From the NCBI RefSeq assembly GCF_900112775.1, contig NZ_FOYZ01000003.1, forward strand, positions 1-64,000: a stretch of 64,000 nt of DNA. The letters are read 5' to 3'. This document shows, piece by piece, positions 44,901-54,889 of this stretch. Both the position numbers and the translations under genes were made by a program. The DNA is from Anaeromicropila populeti. GTDB lineage: Bacteria; Bacillota; Clostridia; Lachnospirales; Lachnospiraceae. Each line of letters opens with the position of its first letter. Position 1 is the first letter of the stretch. The notes beneath the pieces are model-generated. The model had not been told where the DNA came from. It did no database searches and saw only the letters and a program-made list of their open reading frames with translations.

Positions 44901-46082
44901 CTATGAACTAAGATGCAGGTTTGTTGATGTCGTAATAATTACAATGGTAAAAATGAATAAAACGGCTGCAATAATAACCATAGAAACAAGAAGCCTTGCG
45001 CTTTTAGCTGTTCCATTTATACAATTTAAAACTCTTTTGTCCGAAATCGGCTGCACAATAGCTGCACCTAATTTATATATCAGACTGTATATACCCAATT
45101 TTATAACTGGATTGGCGCAAATAACAACGATTGCAATTAACCCTGCTGCTCCCACCGAATTTTTAATCAGTACTCCTGCTGCAAATACAGTTTCTGTTAC
45201 AGAACTAAATGCATTTCCTACTCCTGGTATTGCATTTGCCGTTTTCATCATCATGGATTGTTTTACATAGTCTGTCACTGGTACCACTAACCCCTGAATC
45301 ACATTGAAACCAACAACAGCTCCTAAAATGGTTTTCAACGACCAGCTGATAACCATTTCCAGTAATTCAGCAAACTTTGATAACATGTCCTCCTTCATTA
45401 TGTTATTAGCCATTAACAAAATGAAATAAACATTAATTAATGGTAAAAGTATTTTAATTAAAACAACATTTATAATGGTAATCAGTACTAAGGTTGATTC
45501 ATAAAAAACCATTGACGTTTTTGCTCCAGCAGAAAAAGTAATACAAATGAAATATGTAGGCAGCAGTGCTTTCATAAAATCTAACAGTGTCGTTAATGCT
45601 CCTTCTGCAATTCTGGTAACCTGATAAAAGGAAGTTGTCAATAAAGTAAATAACAGCAGATATGTTACGTAAAAACCGGTCTCTGCTATATGACTATTTT
45701 GAAATACATTTGTAAAATTAGTAAATACAGAGGCTATCACTGCAATTGCCAAAAGCTGAATAATTGTTTTTCTTTCAATAACAATCTGGTTAAGCACTCC
45801 ATTTGCCAGTTTTGAACAAATATTGGATAAATCAAACGGTTCTTCTCCTGACACAAACTCATTGACATATTCTTCAAAATTAAACTCTTCACTTCCGTTT
45901 TGTATTTCATTAATCACTTTCTGAATTTCATCGTATTCAAGTTCTTCCCCATAATCAGCCACCAGTGGAACATCCTCGTCTTCTGTTTTCTCTTGAGAAG
46001 CCAAAACACACTTTGCATCTGCGGTAAGAAACATCCCAAAGATACAAATAAAAAGGAAAAGCATGTACTTTTTTTGCTTCAT
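44901..46082 (-). CDS. spoIIIAE: Stage III sporulation protein AE
   Basis: The 393-residue protein starts with a signal-type segment and has about eight membrane helices in a polytopic region typical of SpoIIIAE. Marks include LLDFMKALLPTYFICI, KILLPLINVYFILLM and NGTAKSARLLVSM. It likely forms a transport core. The start at MKQKKYMLF has GAGAGGT upstream; five codons in front lack such a site. Confidence 0.94.
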   Translation of the reverse strand: MKQKKYMLFLFICIFGMFLTADAKCVLASQEKTEDEDVPLVADYGEELEYDEIQKVINEIQNGSEEFNFEEYVNEFVSGEEPFDLSNICSKLANGVLNQIVIERKTIIQLLAIAVIASVFTNFTNVFQNSHIAETGFYVTYLLLFTLLTTSFYQVTRIAEGALTTLLDFMKALLPTYFICITFSAGAKTSMVFYESTLVLITIINVVLIKILLPLINVYFILLMANNIMKEDMLSKFAELLEMVISWSLKTILGAVVGFNVIQGLVVPVTDYVKQSMMMKTANAIPGVGNAFSSVTETVFAAGVLIKNSVGAAGLIAIVVICANPVIKLGIYSLIYKLGAAIVQPISDKRVLNCINGTAKSARLLVSMVIIAAVLFIFTIVIITTSTNLHLSS

Positions 46083-46100
46083 TCTACTACCTCTCATTCA

Positions 46101-46481
46101 TTACGCCAGAAACTCTTTTATTGTGTCCAGCAGCGATATTACAATTGGCATGCTCATAGATAAAATGGTTAACTTTCCAACCAATTCAATCTGTCCTGCA
46201 ATTGCATTGTGTCCTGCATCCTTACAAAGATTTGAAGAAAATTCTGCCACATATGTAATTCCTATCATTTTTATAAGAATTTCCAGATATGTTGGACTTA
46301 TTGAAATATAACTTTGTATTTTCTCAATGGTTCCAAGAATACCTGTTAACTTTGTTACTCCAATTGCAAAAATGAGTAAGCATGCACTAATGCTGATATA
46401 AGTGGCATATTCCGGCTTTGTATTCTTAAACTGAATGGCTATTAAAACGGCTGTTATACCAATTAAGGCTATCTTTATCAT
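46101..46481 (-). CDS. spoIIIAD: Stage III sporulation protein AD
   Basis: The 126-residue protein has about four membrane helices. MIKIALIGITAVLIAIQFK and ISPTYLEILIKMIGITYVAEF are family marks. GGGGG precedes the chosen ATG. Confidence 0.94.
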   Translation of the reverse strand: MIKIALIGITAVLIAIQFKNTKPEYATYISISACLLIFAIGVTKLTGILGTIEKIQSYISISPTYLEILIKMIGITYVAEFSSNLCKDAGHNAIAGQIELVGKLTILSMSMPIVISLLDTIKEFLA

Positions 46482-46504
46482 ATTACCCCCATCTTCTGCC
46501 AATT

Positions 46505-46699
46505 TTATAATGAGAATAAATCTCTTATTGTATTAAACAGTTCTGAAATATATGGGATAATCCAGAACAACACTAGCAAAAGCCCGGCAAGGCTTGTTAA
46601 AAACGCGTGTTCTTCTCTTCCTGAATGTTTTAGTACCTGGCACAGTACAGATACCAAAATACCTACTGCTGCAATTTTAAATATAATTGTAATCGACAT
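46505..46699 (-). CDS. spoIIIAC: Stage III sporulation protein AC
   Basis: The 64-residue protein has two membrane helices and the IIFKIAAVGILVSVLCQVLK start typical of SpoIIIAC. GGAGG lies five bases before this ATG. Confidence 0.94.
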   Translation of the reverse strand: MSITIIFKIAAVGILVSVLCQVLKHSGREEHAFLTSLAGLLLVLFWIIPYISELFNTIRDLFSL

Positions 46700-46715
46700 A
46701 TGATCCTCCAAACAA

Positions 46716-47237
46716 TCAAAGCATTATAATCGTAATAAATATCCCAGACATAATTCCCAGTGTGTTATACAACTTTGTCCGTTCTTTTACCACAATTGAC
46801 AACTCGTTAATTTCACCTTCTAATTGACTTAAAAATAAATCAATTGTATTTATTTGCATCTCTCTGTCCAAATGGCCAAGGTTTTCTCCTAGACTGATTA
46901 TGTTGTCCTTGTCCTGCTTATTAAGGCAGGTATCATTTAAATGTTTCTTCACACCAATCTCCCAGATTTCTTGAAAAGTCTGTCCATTTAGTAAAAGCAG
47001 TTCTTGGGATACATATCGAAAAAATCCCTGGAAACTTCCAGGACTTCGCTCAGCAAGGCCTTTGAAGGCTTCCGGCAGGGGTGTGCCCCCATACCTTATG
47101 TCCCCCCTTAAAATTGTTATGTACTTTCTAAGTTCACACAGTTCTTTTAATCTAGTTCTTATTTCCATACTAAAATACAAACCTAATGCAGTACAGGATG
47201 AAATTGTCAGTATAGCACCAATTACTTTTAAAATCAT
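46716..47237 (-). CDS. spoIIIAB: Stage III sporulation protein AB
   Basis: The 173-residue protein has an N-terminal and a C-terminal membrane helix around a helical core. The LKELCELRKYITILRGDIRYGGTPLPEAF region is a good match; the motif is given here in part only as GDIRYGGTPLPEAF. It resembles type II secretion F proteins. Confidence 0.93.
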   Translation of the reverse strand: MILKVIGAILTISSCTALGLYFSMEIRTRLKELCELRKYITILRGDIRYGGTPLPEAFKGLAERSPGSFQGFFRYVSQELLLLNGQTFQEIWEIGVKKHLNDTCLNKQDKDNIISLGENLGHLDREMQINTIDLFLSQLEGEINELSIVVKERTKLYNTLGIMSGIFITIIML

Positions 47238-47287
47238 ATGCTCCTCCTTCTATCTGATTAGTAGTTTACAGTTACCTCTATTTAAAT

Positions 47288-48238
47288 TTAACCATGAAAC
47301 AAGACTGTGCCACGGGAATCGCATATCGTTTCAATGTAACCAATATTTCTCTTAGCATTTAAAATAATATATCGTTCAAAAATCTTTTCTTTAACCAGCC
47401 TTCCAATCAAAGGCTTATTGATAATATCATCTACAGAGCTTCCATGAACGGTTGCTATTAACTTACATCCACAATTAATGGCATATTCTAGTGCCTCCAT
47501 GTCCTCTCTTGAACCAATTTCATCTACTGCAATTACTTCAGGAGACATAGAGCGAATCAGCATCATCATACCAACTGCCTTAGGGCAGCAATCTAGAATG
47601 TCTGTCCGTATTCCCAAATCATTTTGTGGAATTCCCATGTAGCAGGCACCAATTTCAGAACGTTCATCCACAACTCCAACCGTTGTTCCCTTTCCCTCAG
47701 CCGCTCCATTGGAAATTTGACGTATAATGTCTCGCAGCAGGGTTGTTTTTCCACCTCCTGGCGGTGAAATGATTAAAGTATGGTATACCAACTCTTCTTC
47801 CATAATATATGGAAGAATCGGAGTTGCACATCCTTGAATCTGATGTGACAAACGAATGTTAATAAAGGAAATATGCTTTAAGTTTTTTACCTTATCTCCA
47901 TCTGTTACTGCCTTCCCAGCAACTCCTACTCGATGACCGCCTTGGATGGTAATAAAACCTTGTCGTATCTCATCTTCAAATGCATATAGCGAATAGTTAC
48001 TGATATACTCCATGGTTTCCCGCATTTCATTTTGTGTTACAATATATGCATTTTTTTTACTACTATCAAATTTATATTCTTTGTTAATAAAGTATTCTTT
48101 ATTTTTATAAATTACTATAAGAGGTTTATTTACTCTAAGCCTGATTTCCTGTAATTGTTCAAAGTTAAGATTACTGCCTGCCATAACTTTTCTTAGGTTT
48201 AATGATAACACCTTTAATATCTCTTCTTTCTTATCCAT
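47288..48238 (-). CDS. spoIIIAA: Stage III sporulation protein AA (ATPase)
   Basis: The 316-residue ATPase resembles secretion ATPases and energises the SpoIIIA complex. Walker A is ISPPGGGKTTLLRD and Walker B VIAVDEIGS. AGGGFITIQGGHRVGVAG-type sequence lies before the core. It is the first gene of the operon, with a sigma-E-like promoter upstream and AAGGAG before its ATG. Confidence 0.96.
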   Translation of the reverse strand: MDKKEEILKVLSLNLRKVMAGSNLNFEQLQEIRLRVNKPLIVIYKNKEYFINKEYKFDSSKKNAYIVTQNEMRETMEYISNYSLYAFEDEIRQGFITIQGGHRVGVAGKAVTDGDKVKNLKHISFINIRLSHQIQGCATPILPYIMEEELVYHTLIISPPGGGKTTLLRDIIRQISNGAAEGKGTTVGVVDERSEIGACYMGIPQNDLGIRTDILDCCPKAVGMMMLIRSMSPEVIAVDEIGSREDMEALEYAINCGCKLIATVHGSSVDDIINKPLIGRLVKEKIFERYIILNAKRNIGYIETICDSRGTVLFHG

Positions 48239-48265
48239 GCTCGTCTCCTTTCCTGACCTTTCTAA

Positions 48266-48291
48266 AATATATGTGAGATAAATTATAATAT
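48266..48291 (-). promoter_or_regulatory. Candidate sigma-E promoter of spoIIIA operon
   Basis: On the minus strand CATATATT (48273-48266) fits a sigma-E -10, with ATA 15 bases upstream (48291-48289), one base shorter than usual. spoIIIA is a sigma-E operon in other spore formers. Confidence 0.4.
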
Positions 48292-48364
48292 AACTTGAAT
48301 TTCAATTGGTTCTATACTAAGATATTCTTAATATTCTATTTTGATATTAAAAAGGAGCGATTTT

Positions 48365-49237
48365 ATGTTACAAGAAATTACAGGTCATACAAGATTAACA
48401 GGATTGTTAGGTTCTCCTGTTGCTCACAGCATTTCCCCTATGATGCACAATGAAGCTTTTCGACAATTAGGACTTGATTATGTCTATTTGGCTTTTGATG
48501 TTAATACAAAATCATTAAAGACAGCTGTTGAAGGATTAAAAGCTTTGAACGTCCGCGGTTTTAACTTAACTATGCCTAATAAGAACCTGATGTGCGAATA
48601 TGTTGATAAGCTTTCTATTGCTGCGGAAATTAGCGGCGCCATTAATACTGTTGTCAACGAAAATGGCGTTTTAACAGGACACACTACTGATGGTACAGGC
48701 TATATGCAGGCTGTACAAGATGCAGGACATTCTATTATAGGGGAAAAAATGACTCTTTTGGGAGCTGGAGGTGCTGCTTCTTCTGTTTTAGTGCAGGCTG
48801 CCCTAGATGGAGTATCAGAGATTGATGTATTCAGCATACGAGATCAGTTTTTTCCACGGGCAGAAGAACTGGTTGATACGATTAATAAAAAAACTTCATG
48901 TAAATGCTCTCTCTATGATTTTGAAGATGGTTCCATTCTGAAAAAGAGCATTTCCGAAAGCGCAATCTTAACCAATGGCACCAGTGTTGGGATGAGTCCT
49001 AATACAGAGGCTTGTATTATTAAGGATATGGATGTTTTCCGTTCTGATTTAATTGTATCTGATGTGATTTATAATCCAAGAGAAACGAAACTTCTAAGAC
49101 TTGCTAAGGAAAGGGGCTGTTCTGTCTTTAATGGTCTCTATATGCTATTATACCAAGGGGCAGAAGCATTTAAAATCTGGACTGGACAAGATATGCCTAT
49201 AGACCTGATTAAGGAAAAGTATTTTAGTGTATCATAA
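48365..49237 (+). CDS. Shikimate/quinate dehydrogenase, YdiB-like
   Basis: The 290-residue enzyme has the shikimate-dehydrogenase fold. SPVAHSISPMMHNEAFRQLG binds substrate. NLTMPNKNLM carries the catalytic Lys in the TMPNK form typical of YdiB rather than the TIPHK of AroE. GAGGAASSVL is the nucleotide loop. YdiB prefers NAD and can use quinate. AAGGAG lies seven bases before the chosen ATG, and a terminator follows. No other shikimate gene is near. Confidence 0.88.
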   Translation: MLQEITGHTRLTGLLGSPVAHSISPMMHNEAFRQLGLDYVYLAFDVNTKSLKTAVEGLKALNVRGFNLTMPNKNLMCEYVDKLSIAAEISGAINTVVNENGVLTGHTTDGTGYMQAVQDAGHSIIGEKMTLLGAGGAASSVLVQAALDGVSEIDVFSIRDQFFPRAEELVDTINKKTSCKCSLYDFEDGSILKKSISESAILTNGTSVGMSPNTEACIIKDMDVFRSDLIVSDVIYNPRETKLLRLAKERGCSVFNGLYMLLYQGAEAFKIWTGQDMPIDLIKEKYFSVS

Positions 49238-49242
49238 ATTCC

Positions 49243-49270
49243 TGCGCCCTGTTTTTAGGGCGCTTTCTAT
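49243..49270 (+). terminator. Terminator after the shikimate dehydrogenase gene
   Basis: GCGCCCT pairs with AGGGCGC around TTTTT-type bases, followed by TTTCTATC. Confidence 0.7.
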
Positions 49271-49302
49271 CTTAATTTATGCTAACACCTTTTTTAATTA
49301 AT

Positions 49303-49737
49303 TTATTGTAATATAATAGTATTGCTCTCTTCATCATAGCTGCAATCTATTCCAGCCTTACCGTATTCAAATCCTGACTGGCTCTGTTCTTCATTTAAAT
49401 AGAAATTTAATCCGCTTGCTTCAGGTTCTAGAAAGTATCCATAAAGTACAGCAGTATCTCCAGTAGGCTCTCCTTCAGTAGCTTCAATTTTACGAATAAT
49501 AAGTTTAATGGGATTCTCATCCTCTTTGGTTGGTTCTGTATTGGAACAAAAAATCGTAATATCTTCTGATAAAATAAAACCGGCTCCCAGATAATTCATA
49601 TATTCGTCCTTCCCAGGCTCATCACCAGGCTTGACTCCCATAAAAGTCACCGGCACTTCTAAATTACATGATGATAGTACAAACTGATATGTATTCTGTT
49701 CTGCAACTATTTTTAAAGATGTATATGGTAATGACAT
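49303..49737 (-). CDS. Conserved hypothetical protein, beta-rich
   Basis: The 144-residue protein has alternating strands and no signal peptide or membrane segment. It opens MSLPYTSLKIVAEQNTYQF and ends CSYDEESNTIILQ. I do not recognise a family. AGGAGG lies seven bases before the chosen ATG. It stands between the shikimate dehydrogenase and an MCP gene. The function is unknown. Confidence 0.55.
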   Translation of the reverse strand: MSLPYTSLKIVAEQNTYQFVLSSCNLEVPVTFMGVKPGDEPGKDEYMNYLGAGFILSEDITIFCSNTEPTKEDENPIKLIIRKIEATEGEPTGDTAVLYGYFLEPEASGLNFYLNEEQSQSGFEYGKAGIDCSYDEESNTIILQ

Positions 49738-49843
49738 AACAACTCCTCCTTGTTTTTCCAATTTGTACTTATATCATACAGCATTACATCATATTTCGTC
49801 AAGTTATTTTTCCTAAAGTTGGATTATTTTGTATTAATATTGA

Positions 49844-49882
49844 AAAACAGGATGCTCTTTTCTATTCTGCATCCTGTTTTTA
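49844..49882 (-). terminator. Terminator after the second MCP gene
   Basis: AAACAGGATGC pairs with GCATCCTGTTT, and T residues follow the stem on both strands. Confidence 0.8.
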
Positions 49883-49896
49883 TATGTGCTAGATAA

Positions 49897-51675
49897 TTAT
49901 ATTTGAAATAGCTCTACTCTTTCGTGTAGACTATTGGTTACATCCACACACTTACTAACCGCATCTGTCATTTTTGTTGACATCAGCATAATATCAGCCG
50001 CACGTTCTGCGATATCTGTAGTTCCAATAGCTCCTTCATTGGTGGCTTTACTAATACCATTAATAGAACTCAGAACACCCTCCACGGATGCAAGCAATTC
50101 TTCTGAAGCTGCACTAAAATCAGTAATTAATGCTTCAATATCAACAGCATCTTCATTATACTGTTCTGCCACGTTTCCAAATGTATTGTAATTATTCATT
50201 ACTTCTGTTGCTACAAACTCCAGTAGTTTTGACGAATCTGCTGATAAATTATTTACTGATTCAGTTACTTTTTCTGTTATTCTTTGTATTTCAACAACTG
50301 TTTCCTTTGATTTTTCTGCCAGACCACGGATTTCATCTGCAACTACAGAAAATCCCCTTCCTGCTTCACCTGCTCTAGCTGCCTCTATGGCTGCATTTAG
50401 AGATAATAAATTGGTCTGATTTGTTATATCCATAATGGAAGCAGATAATACTTCTATTTCACTTACAACAGCAACCTCCATTAATGCCTTTTCTAAGTTT
50501 TCTTTTATCGACTTATGCATATGATTTGTCTCGTTGCGCTGTTCTTCTGTCTGCTTTTTTACATGAACTGCCCGTTTATAAATATCCGCAGCTTGGTCAG
50601 ATCCTTCTTGTGATCGGCTGGCAATACTTTTGGATGCCATTTCTATTTCATTTGAAATACTTACAATATTTTCAGAAGTAGCAGCTGTCTCCTCCATACT
50701 TGCTGCTAACTCTTCTGTAGTAGCAGATACACTTTCAATCGCTTCATTTTGCTTAACCACATTTGTTTCTATTTCTGTAACAGCCTCATTAATTGCCATT
50801 TCACTTTCTTTTATCTGCCTTATCAGCACGCATAAGTTGTCACGCATCTCATTCAATTTCGCACCTAATACTCCAAAATCATCTTTTCTCTTACTCAATC
50901 TAGCCGGAAGGACTTGAGTAAAATCTCCATTTGCCATTGGCTCAAAATATTTAATTGCAGATTCCAATGATTTAGTAATATCCAAGCTTATTGATATTGC
51001 AATGATTATCATAAACACAAGTGCAGCAGAAAGAGTTATAATAACAAATGTAATTTTTTGATTGATTCTTTCACTTGAAATTTCCGCCTGCTGTACCACC
51101 ATATCATCAATATAATCTGTATAGTTGCCTGTTCCCACTACCCAGCCAAAAGGTTCAAAAACCTTACTATAAGAACGCTTAGGTGATGATTCCGTTTCCC
51201 CTTCCTTGGGAAAAACATAATCTGTATACCCCCCATCTGGTTCCTGGGCAACACGGATAATCTCTTTAACCATCTCGTATCCATTAACATCTGTGGCATT
51301 TAGCCGGTTAGTTCCTTCTATTTCCTTTCCTAAAAGGACAACATTGTCTCCCACCAGAGTATCAATCCAGAAGTAACCACCATCCTTATATCTGATTTCA
51401 CGAACTAAATTAGCCGCCAGCAATTTTGCTTCATCTAATGTATAAATTCCTTTTTCATAGTTCCCATAAATAGTTTGCAAAAGTGAGATAACATTATTAA
51501 CCTGCTCCTTAATATTCTGGTCGTAATCCAAACGAATCGTTGATTCTAATAATTTAGTTGAATCTTCTTCAACTTTTCTCATATTTCGTTCTGTTAATAT
51601 CCCAGCAACCATAATTGAAATAAATATTGCAATTAACAAAAGCAGCATTTTTATTTTGACTTTCAAATTTTTCAT
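49897..51675 (-). CDS. Methyl-accepting chemotaxis protein with single-Cache sensor
   Basis: The 592-residue receptor has a membrane helix (about 8-26), an outer sCache_2 domain (about 40-195, with [19 protein letters not shown] and [15 protein letters not shown]) and a second helix (about 207-228). A HAMP linker and a methylated signalling domain with [20 protein letters not shown] follow. sCache_2 usually binds small acids. Its terminator makes it a single unit. Confidence 0.93.
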   Translation of the reverse strand: MKNLKVKIKMLLLLIAIFISIMVAGILTERNMRKVEEDSTKLLESTIRLDYDQNIKEQVNNVISLLQTIYGNYEKGIYTLDEAKLLAANLVREIRYKDGGYFWIDTLVGDNVVLLGKEIEGTNRLNATDVNGYEMVKEIIRVAQEPDGGYTDYVFPKEGETESSPKRSYSKVFEPFGWVVGTGNYTDYIDDMVVQQAEISSERINQKITFVIITLSAALVFMIIIAISISLDITKSLESAIKYFEPMANGDFTQVLPARLSKRKDDFGVLGAKLNEMRDNLCVLIRQIKESEMAINEAVTEIETNVVKQNEAIESVSATTEELAASMEETAATSENIVSISNEIEMASKSIASRSQEGSDQAADIYKRAVHVKKQTEEQRNETNHMHKSIKENLEKALMEVAVVSEIEVLSASIMDITNQTNLLSLNAAIEAARAGEAGRGFSVVADEIRGLAEKSKETVVEIQRITEKVTESVNNLSADSSKLLEFVATEVMNNYNTFGNVAEQYNEDAVDIEALITDFSAASEELLASVEGVLSSINGISKATNEGAIGTTDIAERAADIMLMSTKMTDAVSKCVDVTNSLHERVELFQI

Positions 51676-51779
51676 AGACCACCTCAGAAGTTATTTTGTC
51701 AGTACGATATGATTGTACCATACTATTCGGCGGATTTCTATTACATTGTGTTCATTTCCAGTATTTTCGACCATTCTGC

Positions 51780-52577
51780 TTATAATACCATGCGATCACT
51801 TATTGCATTTTCCTCTGTTTGCATACTGAACTTTTGAATCAAATCATTTACACTGGTTTTCTTTTTCTCTTCATCCGAAATTCCCATTATGATTTTACCT
51901 CTATTCATCATAATCGTTCTATTTCCATATTGAAGTGCATGTTCCATATTATGTGTAATCATTATGGTTGGTATTCTATTTTGCGTAACAATATCATTTG
52001 TTATTTTCAATACCTTTTCAGATGTAAATGGGTCTAGTGCAGATGTATGCTCGTCTAAAAGGAGCAGCTTCGGTATATGAATTGTTGACATTAACAAGGA
52101 TAATGCCTGCCTCTGACCGCCTGATAACAAGCCAACCTTATAATTTAGTTTATCTTCTAATCCTAATCCAAGTAATTGCAGCTTTTCCCGAAACATATCA
52201 TCCTTTTTTTTATTCAGCGCTAGTTGCAGTCCATGGAACTGGTTTTTAATATATGCAATAATCAGATTTTCCCTTATAGTCATGCTGGGAACAGTCCCCT
52301 TTAATGGATCCTGAAAAACCATTCCGATGTACTTAGCTCTTTTATGCACAGGAAGTGGTGTTACATCTTCCTTCTCAATTTGAATGGTTCCTGTATCTAT
52401 TTTATACATTCCGCTAATACAATTTATCAGCGTTGATTTTCCAGCCCCATTTCCTCCAATGACAGTAATGAATTCGTTTTCTCTTATTGTCAGTGAAACG
52501 TCATCTAAAGCTTTATTTTCATTTGTTGTTCCTGCATTAAAGGTTTTACTCATCGATGTTATTTCAATCAAAATCAC
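51780..52577 (-). CDS. ABC transporter ATPase, TrpXYZ type
   Basis: The 265-residue ATPase has Walker A GGNGAGKST, signature LLSGGQRQALSLL and Walker B LLLLDEHTSALDP. It energises the permease encoded by the preceding gene, which it overlaps by four bases. The first codon is GTG. The family is that of the tryptophan-type importers with periplasmic-binding PF04392 partners. Confidence 0.9.
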   Translation of the reverse strand: MILIEITSMSKTFNAGTTNENKALDDVSLTIRENEFITVIGGNGAGKSTLINCISGMYKIDTGTIQIEKEDVTPLPVHKRAKYIGMVFQDPLKGTVPSMTIRENLIIAYIKNQFHGLQLALNKKKDDMFREKLQLLGLGLEDKLNYKVGLLSGGQRQALSLLMSTIHIPKLLLLDEHTSALDPFTSEKVLKITNDIVTQNRIPTIMITHNMEHALQYGNRTIMMNRGKIIMGISDEEKKKTSVNDLIQKFSMQTEENAISDRMVL

Positions 52578-53428
52578 CGTACCTCCACATTTTTCTTTCC
52601 TACCACGTTAGAAACAGAAATTGCTATTATTACAATCAAGGCAGAAACTAATTTCAGATCTGTCGGCCTCATTCCGATTTGTAATGCAAGACTGATAAAT
52701 AAACGGTAAACAATGGAACCAATTAGAGCAGAAATAATTTTCATTGTTGTGCTTTCCGCTTTTACCAGAACTTCTCCTATTACAATAGATGCAAGACCGA
52801 TTACAACCATTCCTGTTCCCATATTAACATCTACAAATTCCTGCTGCTGCGCCAAAATTCCGCCTGACAACGCAACCAGTCCATTCCCTAATGCAAAACC
52901 TGTCATTTTCATAAAGTTAGCATTAATTGATTGGGAATTAGCCATTGCTGCGTTCATTCCAGTTGCACGCAAGCTGACACCCATTCTGGTTTTAAAGAAA
53001 AATGCGATTAAAGTATAAACCAGAATCACAATAAATAAAATAAGCAGTCTGTCATTTACTATTTCACTAAAGATTGTTTTTTCATCAGTTAGTGAAAGAT
53101 TAGGCTTATACGACATAATTCGTAAATTAATCGAATAAAGTGATAGCATAACTAGTATTCCTGCTAATATTGGTGTTATTTTAAATCTGAGATACAATAT
53201 AGCTGTAATACTTCCAATAATACCTCCACCAACAAATGCAATAAGCAATGCAAGTACTGGATGTCCCCAAATACAGAAAATAACAGATATTGCTGCACCT
53301 AGTACAAACGTTCCATCTACCGTCATATCTGGTATATTTAAAATTCTAAATGTTACAAAGAGCCCTAATGATAATAACGAATACACAAGTCCTAATTCAG
53401 CTGCTCCTAAAATAATATCAATATTCAT
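52574..53428 (-). CDS. ABC transporter permease, TrpXYZ type
   Basis: The 284-residue permease has about eight membrane helices and the branched-chain-type core AALGNGLVALSG-like (FALGNGLVALSGGILAQQQE in part). It matches the permease of TrpXYZ-like importers. The start is set at MNIDIILGA with GGGGTAG upstream; an alternate longer frame overlaps the binding-protein gene. Confidence 0.88.
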   Translation of the reverse strand: MNIDIILGAAELGLVYSLLSLGLFVTFRILNIPDMTVDGTFVLGAAISVIFCIWGHPVLALLIAFVGGGIIGSITAILYLRFKITPILAGILVMLSLYSINLRIMSYKPNLSLTDEKTIFSEIVNDRLLILFIVILVYTLIAFFFKTRMGVSLRATGMNAAMANSQSINANFMKMTGFALGNGLVALSGGILAQQQEFVDVNMGTGMVVIGLASIVIGEVLVKAESTTMKIISALIGSIVYRLFISLALQIGMRPTDLKLVSALIVIIAISVSNVVGKKNVEVR

Positions 53429-53441
53429 CGTTCTACCCCGA

Positions 53442-54425
53442 CTACTCAAAAATATTGGTCGCATCTGAAATCACATCATCAGGAAATGTAACATCAATTT
53501 GTTTTGCCGTACTGGTATTCAAAAATATGAAACTTTCTTCTAATCGCTGCACAGGCATCTCTGCTGGTTCTTTTCCTTGTATAATTTCAACTGCCATCTG
53601 TGCCGTCTGAATTGCAAGTTGTTCATAATCAACTCCGCATCCTGCTAATGCTCCATCCTGTACCATAGAATCTGCGCCCGCATATACAGGAATTTTTTTC
53701 TTACCTGCAATATTAGCGATTAAATTCATGGAAGAAGCAACTGTGTTATCTGTTGTAAGAAAAATAGCATCTACTTTATCAATAATGGATTCTACTGCCT
53801 GCTGGGTGTCTGCTGTTGATGTAATTGTAGCTTCATATAATTCCATATTGTTTTTACTTGTATATTCTTTTAGTTCTTCAATCATAACAGTAGAAACAGT
53901 TTCACCAGGATTGTATATCGTTCCAATGCGGGTAATTCCAGGGGTAATTCGATCTGCTAATTCAACGCTTTTTGTCAATGGCACATAATCCGATGTTCCA
54001 GTTGCGTTTTTTCCTGGCTTCTCTAGGCTATCAACTAAACCTGAGCTTATCGGATCAGTGCATGCAGTAAATAATACTGGTATGTCATCAGTTTCGCTTA
54101 TCGCTGCCTGCGCCGAAGGAGTTGCAATTGCCACAATTAAATCATATTTATTACTTACGAATTTCTGGCAGATTGTTTTCAATAGCGACTGGTCGTTTTG
54201 CGCATTTTGATAATCAATTGATATTTCTTTCCCATCTTCATATCCCAGTTCCTTCAGCTGGTCAATAAAAGTAGTTCGGATCGTGTTAAGAGATGTGTGA
54301 TCTACAATTTGTACAATCCCAATCTTATAAGTATCCTTGGATGCTGGTCTGCCATTCATAGCTAAAAATCCTGCTATAACAACAATACAAACTAAGCTAA
54401 TCCCAATTGCAATATTTCTTTTCAT
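53442..54425 (-). CDS. ABC transporter substrate-binding protein (PF04392 type)
   Basis: The 327-residue protein has an N-terminal anchor (about 5-24) without a lipobox Cys and then a periplasmic-binding fold of the TrpX / PF04392 group. YKIGIVQIVDHTSLNTIR starts the mature part. The family binds tryptophan or tyrosine in some cases, but the ligand cannot be read here. It leads the ABC operon. Confidence 0.88.
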   Translation of the reverse strand: MKRNIAIGISLVCIVVIAGFLAMNGRPASKDTYKIGIVQIVDHTSLNTIRTTFIDQLKELGYEDGKEISIDYQNAQNDQSLLKTICQKFVSNKYDLIVAIATPSAQAAISETDDIPVLFTACTDPISSGLVDSLEKPGKNATGTSDYVPLTKSVELADRITPGITRIGTIYNPGETVSTVMIEELKEYTSKNNMELYEATITSTADTQQAVESIIDKVDAIFLTTDNTVASSMNLIANIAGKKKIPVYAGADSMVQDGALAGCGVDYEQLAIQTAQMAVEIIQGKEPAEMPVQRLEESFIFLNTSTAKQIDVTFPDDVISDATNIFE

Positions 54426-54451
54426 AAATAATTACCTCCGTGATTCTATTT

Positions 54452-54889
54452 TTAAATAATATGTACATTTTTATGTATTCTTAGAAAGTCCTTTACGTTA
54501 ATTTTAATGGATTCGTGTTCTTCTCCAATGCCTCCATATAAATAGTCCCACCGTGTCATTTCCTTATCCATCACATATAAAATGTCTAGTCCCACTAGTG
54601 GAACATAGCCTATATCATATCCTGTTACCTTTTTAACCTCACTTGAACTGGCCAATTTTAACTTTTCACAATGCAGTCTTTCTGCCAGTTCCTTTAAATC
54701 TGTTTTTCCTACACCACACTTTATGTATCCATAGTATAAGTCTTTGCTTTTCAAAATTAGTATTGCTGCTGTCTTTTCCATCTCAAAATACTTCTTTGCA
54801 TCTTCTAATGTCAAAATTGGCTGTTTATGTTTAATAATTTCATAATCACATGTTTCATTATCAAGCAATACAATCAGTTCCTCCTTCAA
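54452..54889 (-). CDS. YbaK-like aminoacyl-tRNA deacylase
   Basis: The 145-residue protein has the YbaK/ProX-type fold: CDYEIIKHKQPILTLEDAKKYF, the Lys in ILILKSKDLYYGYIKCG and the pocket strand GYDIGYVPLVGLDILYV. Such proteins clear wrongly charged tRNA. The start is a TTG with AAAGGAG eight bases upstream. It leads the transcript of the ABC transporter 26 bases later, an unusual pairing. Confidence 0.8.
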   Translation of the reverse strand: MKEELIVLLDNETCDYEIIKHKQPILTLEDAKKYFEMEKTAAILILKSKDLYYGYIKCGVGKTDLKELAERLHCEKLKLASSSEVKKVTGYDIGYVPLVGLDILYVMDKEMTRWDYLYGGIGEEHESIKINVKDFLRIHKNVHII

